Assembly: GCA_963668605.1 (NCBI GenBank) | Contig: OY764903.1 | Span: 3,162,001-3,226,000 of the forward strand | Origin: G963668605 sp963668605 | Lineage (GTDB): Bacteria > Acidobacteriota > Terriglobia > Bryobacterales > Bryobacteraceae | Direction: 5' to 3' | Length of the DNA: 64,000 nt | Notes under the pieces: generated by a model | Seen by the model: only the letters and a program-made list of their open reading frames with translations | Told to the model about the DNA's origin: nothing | The model's database searches: none | Shown: piece after piece, positions 25,889 through 34,761 of the stretch | Layout: the number at the start of each line of letters is the position of its first letter | Position numbering within the stretch: position 1 is the stretch's first letter | Position numbers and translations under genes: made by a program

Positions 25889-28800
25889 TCAGAACAGCAA
25901 TTTCAGGCTGACAAAAATTCGCCGCTCTTCCTGATTGGTTTGCGTGGCTGTCACCTTGCCAAAAGAAGTATTGGTAGGCGCCAGGTTCGGCGGCGCGAAG
26001 TTCGGATGATTTGCAATGCCTTCTGCCTGTCCGCGGAGCTGCAAATTCAACCCTTCGCGAAGTTTGAACAGCTTCTGCAGTGAAACATCCATCGTGTTGA
26101 TGCCATCGGCTCGTACAGTGGACAGGCGCGATGACATCGTGCGGATGTTGCTGGCAAGCTGCTGCTGGCTGTTGCGCGCAAAGCCATCCGTATTGAACCA
26201 CCGGTCCGTCGAGCGCTCGTCGCCGGACAGCTTGATATCGGCATACGTCCCTGTGTACAGCACATTGCCGAACGCCAGGCCGGGACCGCTCTGAATCTGG
26301 TACATGCTTTGGATCTGCCATCCACCAATGATGTAATTCAACAGGCCATGAGCGCTGCCGGCGAAGGCCTTTCCGCGGCCGAACGGCAATTCAAACATGC
26401 CGCTCAGGACCAGTCTATGCGGGCGGTCGGCCACCGAGATGACATGCTCCGGCACGCTGTCGGTAGGGTTGCGGTAAGCGACAGCCTGCATAGTCTTCGA
26501 CCACGTATACGCGGCCTGGAACTGCAATCCCTTTCGGAAGCGCCGTTGAAAACGAGCCGTCATCGCGTGATACCAACTCGATCCAGCGGGCAAGCCTGTG
26601 CTTAGGTCCTCGAACTGAGGGAAAGGCCGCAAGAGCTGACTGCGATTGACGTTGGCCCCGGCATAATAAGTGGAACCCTGAAAGCCATCCACACCGAAAA
26701 ACGGATTCACGACGCGCGTCGTCAGAAAGTTGATAGCAGCCGGATCGCGCACCGGCAACGTGCTCAGGTACTGGGCGGGAATTTGATTCATATCGGTGTC
26801 GACACGCAGGCGCACGCTGCGCGTACCGATGTAGCCTAGTTCGACCACCGAACCCGCGGCGGGCGACAACTGCACGGACTGGCTCCAGCGTTGCGTGTAG
26901 CCGGCTCGTCCATCGGAAGAGAAGAACGCTGGACTGCGTCCCAGGTACGTCCTCAGACCACCTGAGGCCCCCTTGGGCAACTCCACGCCGAAGGGAAGCG
27001 GGTTGGAGATCGAACCCACGAAATTGAGGCCGTTATCGATCGTAGTGATCGCATTCGATCGCTGGTTGAAGCCCGGCTGTGCGACGTTGGTATAGTCGAC
27101 CCCCGTGGGTACGAAGAAGATGCCGGCGCCACCGCGCAATACCACTCTCGGAGTCAGGTGGTAGGCGTAACCGACGCGCGGCATCACCGCTTTCCAGAAT
27201 GGATCGCGGATCTGACGCGAAAGGCCATTCAGCCCCACGAACGTAAGCCCGCCTGTGGTACGGAACTCCGCAACCGGAATCTCCGGGATAGGAGCTTTAG
27301 CATATAGCGCCAGCGCTGCGGCCTGGATCGGATTTGGCGTTGTCCGATCCAGATCGCGCGACGAGCGATCGTAGCGCTCCGTGGCTGGTGACTCGTACTC
27401 CCAGCGCAGACCGAGGTTCAGGGTCAGTTTTCGGCTGACGCGCCAATCGTCTTGCGCGAAGAGCCCGTAATAGCGGCTCGCCTCGGCACGGGAATCGTTG
27501 AGATCCACCCAGCCGCCGGTCGGAAGCCCAAACAAAAAGGTGGCAAAGGGCTGGCCCATCGGCGCCGCAGCAGCGTTGTCTGACGGCCCGCGGGTGAAGC
27601 CGGCCGCGTAATCGAGGTGCGGCGCCACGTTGCCATAGTCCTTGCGGTTTTCGAAGAGCAAGCGGTTATCCGAGCCGAACTTCAAGCTATGGTTGCCGCG
27701 CGACCAGATCAGCGTGCCAAGCAGGCTGTGTGAGTAGTTCGTCTGCTGATATCCACCGTCATTGCCAAGCACAAGAAGATTCCCAATCGCCGTTTCCGGG
27801 AATGCAATCCCGGCTGGATCAAGCTGGCTGAGCAGGCTTGCCGGATAGCCGAACTCCGTCAAGTCCCGCCCGTTGTTCGCATAGTACTGTTTCTCGCGAA
27901 ACCAGGTGAAGCCATAGCGGACGTCGAGGACCATCCGTGAATTGAGCACGGCGACATCGTCCAAAGCCACGCCGCGGTGCGGGCGCTCGCGGAAGCGGCC
28001 GCGCACGTCGTTGCCCGGGAAATAAGTGTCGAAATTGCCCTTGAAGTCGGAGTGTGTATAACGCGCGTACATCCGATTCGATTCGCTGAAGCTATGGTCG
28101 ATGCGCGCTTGAGGTTGAAAGAGATCCTGGTTTTCTTTGCGCGTTACGCCGTAATTGTCGAGCCCTTCGGCCGTTCCCGGGGCGTTCGGCAACGGGAAGT
28201 ACTGCAGCATCTTCGACGAGTAAACATTGATGCGGCTCGCCGGGATGATGTTGCCGGGAAGCGCTTGGCGGGTATAACGGGAATTCGCGCCGGGCGTGAC
28301 GGCGTACGGATCATAGATCTGGTATTGCGAACCGAGCGCGAGCAGCGCAGAAAAATCGCCACCGCGCTGGGGGACAGTTGGAACATTATTCAACGATGCG
28401 ATCCCGCGAGCACGGTTATGCACTTGGTAGCCGAACATCCAGAAGGTGCGGTTCCGGCCGTTGTACAGCTTCGGCAACAAGACCGGTCCGCCGGCCACAG
28501 CGGTGTACTGCATCCAGCGGATATATGGGGTGTTGGCCTTGATCTTCTCAGGCGTCACCGGTCCCGTGGTCGGATCGAAGATGAACCTGTTCGTGAAGAA
28601 ATTTCTCGTCACCATCGGCCCTGCCGAGCCCGAAGCGCTCAGCGCACCATGTAGTTTGTTCGTACCGGACTTCATCGCGATGTTCACCGAACCACCCTGC
28701 GTGTGGCCGGTCGCAGCGTCGTAGCTCGTAGTCGAGACTCTTACCTCTTGCACCATGTCGGCGGGAGGCATAAAGGCAGCCCTCCCGCCGTAGGCGTTAT

Positions 28801-29392
28801 TGCTAACGCCGTCGATGTTGAAGTCGACACTGTTGGCTCCACCGCCGCCCACGCTGATGTTGGAGCTTTGATCGACGTTCCAGGGGCCGTCGTAGGGCAG
28901 GGCCGTCAGTACCACGCCCGGCGCAGTCGCAAAAACGGAAGCGAGGTTGCCACTCCTGAGAGGCAGATTGGAGATCTCCTGAGAGCCCACCACTTGCGCA
29001 ATTTCCGCATTCGTATTCTCCAGGGAGGACGCCTGCGCCGTCACTTCCACAGCCTCCGTGACGCTGCCCAGAACCAGAGCAATCGGGATCTCAACCCGGT
29101 CGCCCGTGCGCAACTGGACTTCGGACTGCTTCCAGGCCTTAAAGCCTGTCATTTCGGCTTCAATGCGGTAGACTCCCGGCAACAGAAACGGAAGTTCGTA
29201 ACTGCCCTGCTGGTTGGTTATGTTCCTTGCCGTAACGTTGGTTTCCAGGTTGGTGGCCCGGACCGTGACGCCCGGGATCACGGCGCCGCTGCCATCGCTA
29301 ACCTGACCAACGAATGCGCCACGCGGATCTTGCGCGAACATCACGCAGGCAAGCAGCACAGATGTTGAGCATAATAAGACTGGTTTTTTCAT
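25889..29392 (-). CDS. Oar-type TonB-dependent receptor
   Basis: An outer-membrane receptor of 1,167 residues. The start is fixed at ATG 29392 by GAGGTGAG about 7 nt upstream, followed by a signal peptide (MKKPVLLCSTSVLLACVMFA). The frame stays open to 29491 but that extension is not signal-like. Parts: carboxypeptidase-regulatory-like domain (DPRGAFVGQVSDGSGAVIPG, to about residue 105), a VTEAVEVTAQAS linker, plug with VDFNIDGVSNNAYGGRAAF, and a barrel ending RRIFVSLKLLF. It closely resembles the receptor at 1-1983 in order and wording of motifs, for example LLQYFPLPNAPGTAEGL against LLQYYPMPNAPGTVDGL, so the two are probably recent paralogues. It is divergent from the alkaline phosphatase at 29542. 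Confidence 0.92.
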   Translation of the reverse strand: MKKPVLLCSTSVLLACVMFAQDPRGAFVGQVSDGSGAVIPGVTVRATNLETNVTARNITNQQGSYELPFLLPGVYRIEAEMTGFKAWKQSEVQLRTGDRVEIPIALVLGSVTEAVEVTAQASSLENTNAEIAQVVGSQEISNLPLRSGNLASVFATAPGVVLTALPYDGPWNVDQSSNISVGGGGANSVDFNIDGVSNNAYGGRAAFMPPADMVQEVRVSTTSYDAATGHTQGGSVNIAMKSGTNKLHGALSASGSAGPMVTRNFFTNRFIFDPTTGPVTPEKIKANTPYIRWMQYTAVAGGPVLLPKLYNGRNRTFWMFGYQVHNRARGIASLNNVPTVPQRGGDFSALLALGSQYQIYDPYAVTPGANSRYTRQALPGNIIPASRINVYSSKMLQYFPLPNAPGTAEGLDNYGVTRKENQDLFQPQARIDHSFSESNRMYARYTHSDFKGNFDTYFPGNDVRGRFRERPHRGVALDDVAVLNSRMVLDVRYGFTWFREKQYYANNGRDLTEFGYPASLLSQLDPAGIAFPETAIGNLLVLGNDGGYQQTNYSHSLLGTLIWSRGNHSLKFGSDNRLLFENRKDYGNVAPHLDYAAGFTRGPSDNAAAAPMGQPFATFLFGLPTGGWVDLNDSRAEASRYYGLFAQDDWRVSRKLTLNLGLRWEYESPATERYDRSSRDLDRTTPNPIQAAALALYAKAPIPEIPVAEFRTTGGLTFVGLNGLSRQIRDPFWKAVMPRVGYAYHLTPRVVLRGGAGIFFVPTGVDYTNVAQPGFNQRSNAITTIDNGLNFVGSISNPLPFGVELPKGASGGLRTYLGRSPAFFSSDGRAGYTQRWSQSVQLSPAAGSVVELGYIGTRSVRLRVDTDMNQIPAQYLSTLPVRDPAAINFLTTRVVNPFFGVDGFQGSTYYAGANVNRSQLLRPFPQFEDLSTGLPAGSSWYHAMTARFQRRFRKGLQFQAAYTWSKTMQAVAYRNPTDSVPEHVISVADRPHRLVLSGMFELPFGRGKAFAGSAHGLLNYIIGGWQIQSMYQIQSGPGLAFGNVLYTGTYADIKLSGDERSTDRWFNTDGFARNSQQQLASNIRTMSSRLSTVRADGINTMDVSLQKLFKLREGLNLQLRGQAEGIANHPNFAPPNLAPTNTSFGKVTATQTNQEERRIFVSLKLLF

Positions 29393-29541
29393 AATAATCT
29401 CACCTCGTAAAGAGTACTTCTCTACTGTAATCCTCTGGCCGTCCGGCAGATCTCTCGCTCTTCTGCCGCACGCCCGCCAAGTGATTTTCATATTGACATC
29501 CAGTTCGCATTCCGATAGCGTGTTTCAGGAGAATTTGGCAG

Positions 29542-31491
29542 ATGATTATCCGAAATATACTGTTGGTCACGCTTCTTGCGGCGCCGCTTGCGGCCCAAAC
29601 CATGCTGTCTATCCTGCTCCCCGAGCGCACACGTCTGCTCGAGGATCAACGCATTGACCTCGTTATTGAAGCCCGGAATTTCTCCGGAGGCGTCCTCCGC
29701 GTCACAGCGAACGGCAAGGACCTGAGTTCTCTCTTCAGCGCCCCCAAGCCGGCCAATCTTGACTGTACCGGCCAGCCCGGCGCCGTGTTTCGCGCCGACT
29801 TCGTCAGTTTCGCCAGCGCCGGCAACGTGCGCATCGAAGCCTTTCTCGATACCGGCTCCGCCCGCATCCACGACATTAAGGATGTCACCGTAATGCCTTT
29901 CCGTGCGCCCGAAAAACGCAAGAACGTCATCGTCTTCATCGGCGACGGCATGACAGAAGAGTGGCGCTCGGCCGGCCGCATTGTAAATGGCAGCACCGAA
30001 ACCATCCCCGGTGTTCCTGGAATCCGCGAGGGTTACTACGATCGTCTGCTCCAAATGGACCACATGCCGGTTATGGGCATGGTAATCAACCACGGTATGG
30101 ACAAAGTCATCCCGGATTCGGCAAACTCAGCCTCCGCGCTCACGACAGGCAATAAGACCTTCGACGGCGCATTCGGCGTCTTCCCCGACGGCACGGACTG
30201 CATGTGGGCCGCCGGCGCAAAAGAATCCAACCGAGCCTACTATCTCGATAATCCACGCGTCGAGACGATTGCCGAGTACCTCAAGCGCCGATTCGGATAC
30301 CGCGTCGGCGTCGTTACCACCGCCGGCGTCAACGATGCCACCTCCGCAGCGCAGGGCTCCCACATGGGCGAGCGCGACGCCGCTTTTGACGTCGTTTCGC
30401 AGTTCTTCTCTAATCCGTTTCTCGACGGGAAACCAGTCGTTGACGTTTGGATGGGCGGTGGCCGTGAGTCCTTCGATCCGGACATTCGCGCTGACGGCCG
30501 TGACATGGTTGCGGAGTTTTCCAAGCTCGGTTTCAAACTTGTCACCAACACACCTGAACTCGAGTCGGTCAGCGCCGCCGATGGCAAAGTTCTCGGCCTT
30601 TTCCGCCGTGCCGACAGCGTCACCACGCACTCCAGCAAGATCCGTCCCTCCGCGGTAGGGCACATGAATGTCGCCTATGACAAGCTCGGACTTACACGCC
30701 CGGGCAGTGAACCGTTACCCGCCTTCGGCAAATTCACGGAGCAGCCATTCCTTGACGCGATGACCAGGAAAGCGATTGAAGTTCTGGCCGGGCCCGACGG
30801 CAGCCAACCCTTTTATCTCATGGTCGAAGGAGCTTCCATCGACAAGCAGTCGCACTCCGGACACTTCGCCGGTGCTGCCTGGGACGTCATCGAATTAGAC
30901 AAGGCAGTCGGCGCCGGCCGCGCCTGGACCGCCGCCCGCAAGTCCGCCGATACTTTGATGATTGTTACCGCCGACCACGGCCAGCCCATGCAGATCATCG
31001 GTACGGCCGAGTTGTCCGACGCCAATTACTTCGATCGCACCGCGACCAACACAATCACCGTCGCCGGCCCGACCGGGACGCTCAGTCAAAAAGTGTACCG
31101 GGACGCCAACGCCAACATCCGCATGCAACTTCCCTATGCCAGCTTCGGCGGAAAGAACGGTCCGCCCGCCGCGACCGTCATTGACGCCTACAGCAACATG
31201 GGCTTCCCCGACTACATCGATGCCGACGGCGATGGCTACCCTGAAAACCGTGAAGTCGACGGCAAGGGCCGCGTCCGCCTCGCCGTAGGATTCCGCACCG
31301 GCAGCCACACCGCCGCGACACTGCCCATCTCCGCCGAAGGACCCGGCGCCTTTCTCTTCACCGGTGTCATGGACCAGGCCGAGGTCATGCTCAAGATCGG
31401 AGCCGCTCTCGGCACCGACACGTCCCTGCTCGATAACGCCGTGCAGAAGATGATCTATAACCTCGATTACCCACGTACTTACGGCAAGTAA
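29542..31491 (+). CDS. Exported alkaline phosphatase (PhoA superfamily)
   Basis: A 649-residue phosphomonoesterase-like protein. ATG at 29542 has AGGAG (29527-29531) upstream and a signal peptide (MIIRNILLVTLLAAPLAA). Residues about 20-125 form a beta-rich N-domain. The alkaline-phosphatase domain starts at KNVIVFIGDGM, whose Asp binds metal. The nucleophile is S193 in I-P-D192-S193-A, followed by ALTTGNKTFDGA. Later metal ligands occur in GVVTTAGVNDATSAA, MVEGASIDKQSHSGHF and VTADHGQP. The arrangement matches the PhoA family rather than PhoD or PhoX. It would release phosphate from organic esters in the periplasm. Its stop is 18 bp before the next gene, so the two are likely co-transcribed. 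A weak TTGACA at 29493 may be its -35 box. Confidence 0.9.
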   Translation: MIIRNILLVTLLAAPLAAQTMLSILLPERTRLLEDQRIDLVIEARNFSGGVLRVTANGKDLSSLFSAPKPANLDCTGQPGAVFRADFVSFASAGNVRIEAFLDTGSARIHDIKDVTVMPFRAPEKRKNVIVFIGDGMTEEWRSAGRIVNGSTETIPGVPGIREGYYDRLLQMDHMPVMGMVINHGMDKVIPDSANSASALTTGNKTFDGAFGVFPDGTDCMWAAGAKESNRAYYLDNPRVETIAEYLKRRFGYRVGVVTTAGVNDATSAAQGSHMGERDAAFDVVSQFFSNPFLDGKPVVDVWMGGGRESFDPDIRADGRDMVAEFSKLGFKLVTNTPELESVSAADGKVLGLFRRADSVTTHSSKIRPSAVGHMNVAYDKLGLTRPGSEPLPAFGKFTEQPFLDAMTRKAIEVLAGPDGSQPFYLMVEGASIDKQSHSGHFAGAAWDVIELDKAVGAGRAWTAARKSADTLMIVTADHGQPMQIIGTAELSDANYFDRTATNTITVAGPTGTLSQKVYRDANANIRMQLPYASFGGKNGPPAATVIDAYSNMGFPDYIDADGDGYPENREVDGKGRVRLAVGFRTGSHTAATLPISAEGPGAFLFTGVMDQAEVMLKIGAALGTDTSLLDNAVQKMIYNLDYPRTYGK

Positions 31492-31509
31492 CTGGGATGG
31501 GGGACAGCC

Positions 31510-32736
31510 ATGAACCGCCGCACATTTCTGCAGGCCGCCGCGCTGCCTGCGCAGTCGCTATTTTCCGCGGTCATCGGGAAACAGAAGATCACCAGTGTGC
31601 GCGTGGTGCGCACGCGTCCAAATCGCCCGCTGCCGCAGTACTCGCCAGCGGCCGGATCCTGGTCCACAGGAGGCGTGGAAGTCGCGAACCCGATGTCGGT
31701 CTATCCCGAATACAAGGCGCAGCGCTCACTCTTCATGGCGGGCACGCCGGAGATGGGCGGCTTTACGGTGGAACTCGCGACCGACAAGGGCCTGGCGGGA
31801 TACGGCAGCGGCGGTCCCGGCGGCGGCATGGTGGTGGAGAAGCATTTCACGAAACTGTTGGTGGGCGAGGATCCCGGCAACATCGAACGCATCTGGGACA
31901 TTCTGTGGCGATCGAGCATGTCCTACGGGCGGGCTGGCGTGGCGATCAACGCGATCAGCGGCGTCGATCTGGCACTCTGGGACCTGATAGGCAAGACCAT
32001 GGAGACGCCGGTTTACAAGCTGCTGGGAGGCGAGACCAAGCCGCGCATTCCGGCGTACTGCACGGGCAACGACGTGGAGCAGCACATCCAGTTCGGTTTC
32101 AAGCGCCTGAAACTCGCCATACCGCACGGGCCTGCCGACGGCATCGATGGGATGCGCAAGAATGTAGAACTTGTCAAACGCACGCGTGAGCAACTTGGAC
32201 CCGATGGCGACATCATGCTCGATTGCTGGATGGCGTGGACCGAACGCTACACGCTGGAGATGGCGGACATGCTCGCTCCCTATCGCGTCTACTGGATGGA
32301 GGAATGCCTGCAACCCCACGATTACGCGGGTTTCGGGCGGCTGAATGCGGCGATCAAATCGACCCGCATTGTGACCGGCGAGCATGAGTATACGCGCTAT
32401 GGTTTCCGCCAATTGCTGGAGCACCAGTCGGCGCAAATCTGGCAGCCGGACGTCCACTGGTGCGGAGGACTGACGGAATTGCGGCGCATTGGAGCAATGG
32501 CTGCGGCCTACGACATCCCGGTGATTCCGCACGGCAGCGGCCAGCGCGACTGTGTGCACTACGTCATGGCGACGACGAACTCGCCTTGGGCGGAACTGTT
32601 CATGCCCCCGCCCGGTGGCCCGGAACAGGTGTACCGACGCTTTGAAGAGGACAACCAGATCACGCGCGGCCCCGAGGGGATTTATGTGCGGCCATCCGAG
32701 AAGCCGGGCTTCGACTGGGATTTCGCGGTTGTGTAA
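31510..32736 (+). CDS. Exported L-rhamnonate-dehydratase-like enolase-superfamily enzyme
   Basis: A 408-residue mandelate-racemase/enolase superfamily member. Metal ligands are D238 (MLDCWMAW), E264 (YWMEECL) and E291 (TGEHE), and the catalytic base is H341 (PHGSGQRD). Spacing and wording (SGVDLALWDLIGK, YGRAGVAIN, QPDVHWCGGLTEL, NSPWAELFM) match what I recall of E. coli RhmD, which dehydrates L-rhamnonate to 2-keto-3-deoxy-L-rhamnonate. Unlike RhmD it begins with a twin-arginine-like leader (MNRRTFLQAAALPAQSLFSA), so it probably acts in the periplasm. It follows the alkaline phosphatase by 18 bp and precedes a pectate-lyase-like gene by 82 bp. That context fits breakdown of rhamnose-containing pectin, which is inference. 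Confidence 0.82.
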   Translation: MNRRTFLQAAALPAQSLFSAVIGKQKITSVRVVRTRPNRPLPQYSPAAGSWSTGGVEVANPMSVYPEYKAQRSLFMAGTPEMGGFTVELATDKGLAGYGSGGPGGGMVVEKHFTKLLVGEDPGNIERIWDILWRSSMSYGRAGVAINAISGVDLALWDLIGKTMETPVYKLLGGETKPRIPAYCTGNDVEQHIQFGFKRLKLAIPHGPADGIDGMRKNVELVKRTREQLGPDGDIMLDCWMAWTERYTLEMADMLAPYRVYWMEECLQPHDYAGFGRLNAAIKSTRIVTGEHEYTRYGFRQLLEHQSAQIWQPDVHWCGGLTELRRIGAMAAAYDIPVIPHGSGQRDCVHYVMATTNSPWAELFMPPPGGPEQVYRRFEEDNQITRGPEGIYVRPSEKPGFDWDFAVV

Positions 32737-32818
32737 AGATCATGTCGTCAGGCGTCGTTCGGGTTCGTTCGCACTACGTGAGGCATGTTCAGCGCCAGCG
32801 GCAATTGAGGTGAAAGTC

Positions 32819-34639
32819 ATGAAGACGGCAGTGATCCTGCTCGCAACCTGTTGCGCGATGGCGCAAGTGCGAATCCCTGCGTTTCCAGGCGCCGAAGGAG
32901 CGGGTGCGTTCGCCACGGGCGGCCGGGGCGGTGCGGTATACCACGTCACAAACCTGCAGGCGCAGGGTTCGGGAAGCCTGGCCGATGCCGTGAGTCAGGG
33001 CGCCCGCACAGTCGTGTTTGACGTTTCGGGGGTGATCGACATGCAAGGCAAATCGATCAAGGTCACCGAGCCGAACATCACGATCGCGGGTCAAACCGCT
33101 CCCGGTGAAGGCATTTGCATCAGGAACGGCGCGCTGCAAATTTCCGCAAGCAATGTCGTCGTGCGCCATGTCAGGATCCGGCGGGGATTCTTCCGCAAGG
33201 GTGACATGGGTGACGCTCTCAACATCAAGGGCGATATCGAGAACATCATCGCCGACCACGTTTCCACTTCCTGGGCTACCGACGAGAACATGACCTTGAC
33301 CAACGCGCGCAGCGTTACGGCCCAGTATTCGATTGCAGCGGAAGGGCTCGACTACTTCAATCCAAACCAGACGCCGAACCGGCACGCATTTGGATCGCTA
33401 TTCGGCAGCAAGACAGCCGGTGCGTTCATGACGATCCACCACTCGATCTACGCCCACAACCGTCTTCGAAGCGCCCGTACGACCGGCGGCGATGATGGAC
33501 CTCCGATACTCGACTTTCGGAACAATGTCATTTATGACGCCAAGGAACTGACCTCACACACAGGCAGCCAGGCGGTGCATGCGAACTGGATCAACAACAT
33601 CGTGAAGGACGGGCCCTCGACCGGTATAGAGGGGCACGACGTGAAGGGGGTCCTGTTCACCTTTTTGAGCCCTGAGCCGCACAGGCTGCATGCGGCCGGC
33701 AATTGGATTCAGGGTTATCCGGACCGAAGTGAGGACAACTGGTTAGCTGTGCGCTGCGACCGAAAGGGCATCGACCTGAAAGCGGAAACCCTGCGTGCCG
33801 ATCAGCCGTTTGTCACGCCGCACGTCACAACGCAGACGGCGCACGCTGCCTTTGAAATCGTGCTGGCTAACACCGGATGCACGCTGCCGAGCCGTGACCT
33901 GGTGGATTGGCGCATCATCCGCGATATCAGGCGCGGGACCGGGGCCGTGATCAACCTTGAAACGGACTTGACGCCGGCTGCGAGGTGGCCAGCGTATCAC
34001 TCGCTGTCCGCACCCGCGGATACCGATGGCGACGGACTCCCCGACTACTGGGAGCAGCAGTTCGGGTTCGACCGCCAGGATCCTTCCGATGCCATGCGGG
34101 ACGAAGACGGCGATGGTTATACGAATCTGGAAGCGTACTTGAACAATACGCATCCGAGGGGCGGCGCCGAACCGATCGTATTCGTCTCCGCGAGCATCTC
34201 CCGTGCCTGGAGGCAAGGCGGAGAAGCGGGCGAATTTCAGATCGCGCGGTCCGGCAGTTTCACGAAAGCGCTTCCCGTGAGGTTCAAGCTGGGCGGCGAA
34301 TTGCGATCGGCGGAAATCCCTGTGGGAGCACAGTCCATTTCAATCCCGGTTCCGCCGGACCAGGGAAGCGGAGAGCGGATCGTGGTCCTCGAATTATCGG
34401 CTGACGAGCGATACAAAACGGGGCTGCCGCGCGCCGCATTGGTGGCCATTGAAGACGGCAGCGCTCCGCCTCCGGCGGATGTTACCGCGATTGCCCCGGA
34501 CGGGGGCGGAGATTCCGACGACCGACGGAAGGCTCGCGAAGCGCTCCCGGCGCACAAGGAGAAGGTAAAGGGGAAACGATCGCGCACGGACCGTTCATCG
34601 TTAAGTCGTCAGTTAAGTCTTAGTGAAGTCAACAACTGA
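32819..34639 (+). CDS. Secreted pectate-lyase-like right-handed beta-helix protein with Ca-binding repeats
   Basis: A 606-residue secreted protein. ATG at 32819 follows GAGGTGA (32807-32813) and begins the signal MKTAVILLATCCAMA; the frame is open further upstream but overlaps the preceding gene. The start of the mature protein, AFPGAEGAGAFATGGRGG, and SLADAVSQGARTVVFDVSG are hallmarks of the PL1 pectate-lyase-like group. Parallel beta-helix coils follow (NITIAGQTAPGEGICI, NVVVRHVRIRRG, NIIADHVSTSWATDEN). Near residues 400-450 come calcium-binding type-3-like loops (DTDGDGLPDYWEQQFG, RDEDGDGYTNLEAYLN), then a beta domain. It would cleave polygalacturonate or rhamnogalacturonan by beta-elimination; the exact specificity is open. 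Confidence 0.85.
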   Translation: MKTAVILLATCCAMAQVRIPAFPGAEGAGAFATGGRGGAVYHVTNLQAQGSGSLADAVSQGARTVVFDVSGVIDMQGKSIKVTEPNITIAGQTAPGEGICIRNGALQISASNVVVRHVRIRRGFFRKGDMGDALNIKGDIENIIADHVSTSWATDENMTLTNARSVTAQYSIAAEGLDYFNPNQTPNRHAFGSLFGSKTAGAFMTIHHSIYAHNRLRSARTTGGDDGPPILDFRNNVIYDAKELTSHTGSQAVHANWINNIVKDGPSTGIEGHDVKGVLFTFLSPEPHRLHAAGNWIQGYPDRSEDNWLAVRCDRKGIDLKAETLRADQPFVTPHVTTQTAHAAFEIVLANTGCTLPSRDLVDWRIIRDIRRGTGAVINLETDLTPAARWPAYHSLSAPADTDGDGLPDYWEQQFGFDRQDPSDAMRDEDGDGYTNLEAYLNNTHPRGGAEPIVFVSASISRAWRQGGEAGEFQIARSGSFTKALPVRFKLGGELRSAEIPVGAQSISIPVPPDQGSGERIVVLELSADERYKTGLPRAALVAIEDGSAPPPADVTAIAPDGGGDSDDRRKAREALPAHKEKVKGKRSRTDRSSLSRQLSLSEVNN

Positions 34640-34663
34640 TACGGACGGTTTCGCGCGTACCGC

Positions 34664-34693
34664 TTGACAACGATCGCGTATTGAAGATTTAAT
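34664..34693 (+). promoter_or_regulatory. Candidate sigma-70-like promoter for receptor at 34762
   Basis: A perfect TTGACA (34664-34669) and TTTAAT (34688-34693) are separated by 18 bp. The leader would be about 60 nt and contains the GAAAGGA ribosome site (34744-34750). This is the best promoter match I found in the window. Confidence 0.5.
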
Positions 34694-34761
34694 CGTTCTG
34701 CTATGCGTTGTAGACTTAGCCGAAATTTCAGGGATTGAGATCCATGAAAGGAACTCATTAA

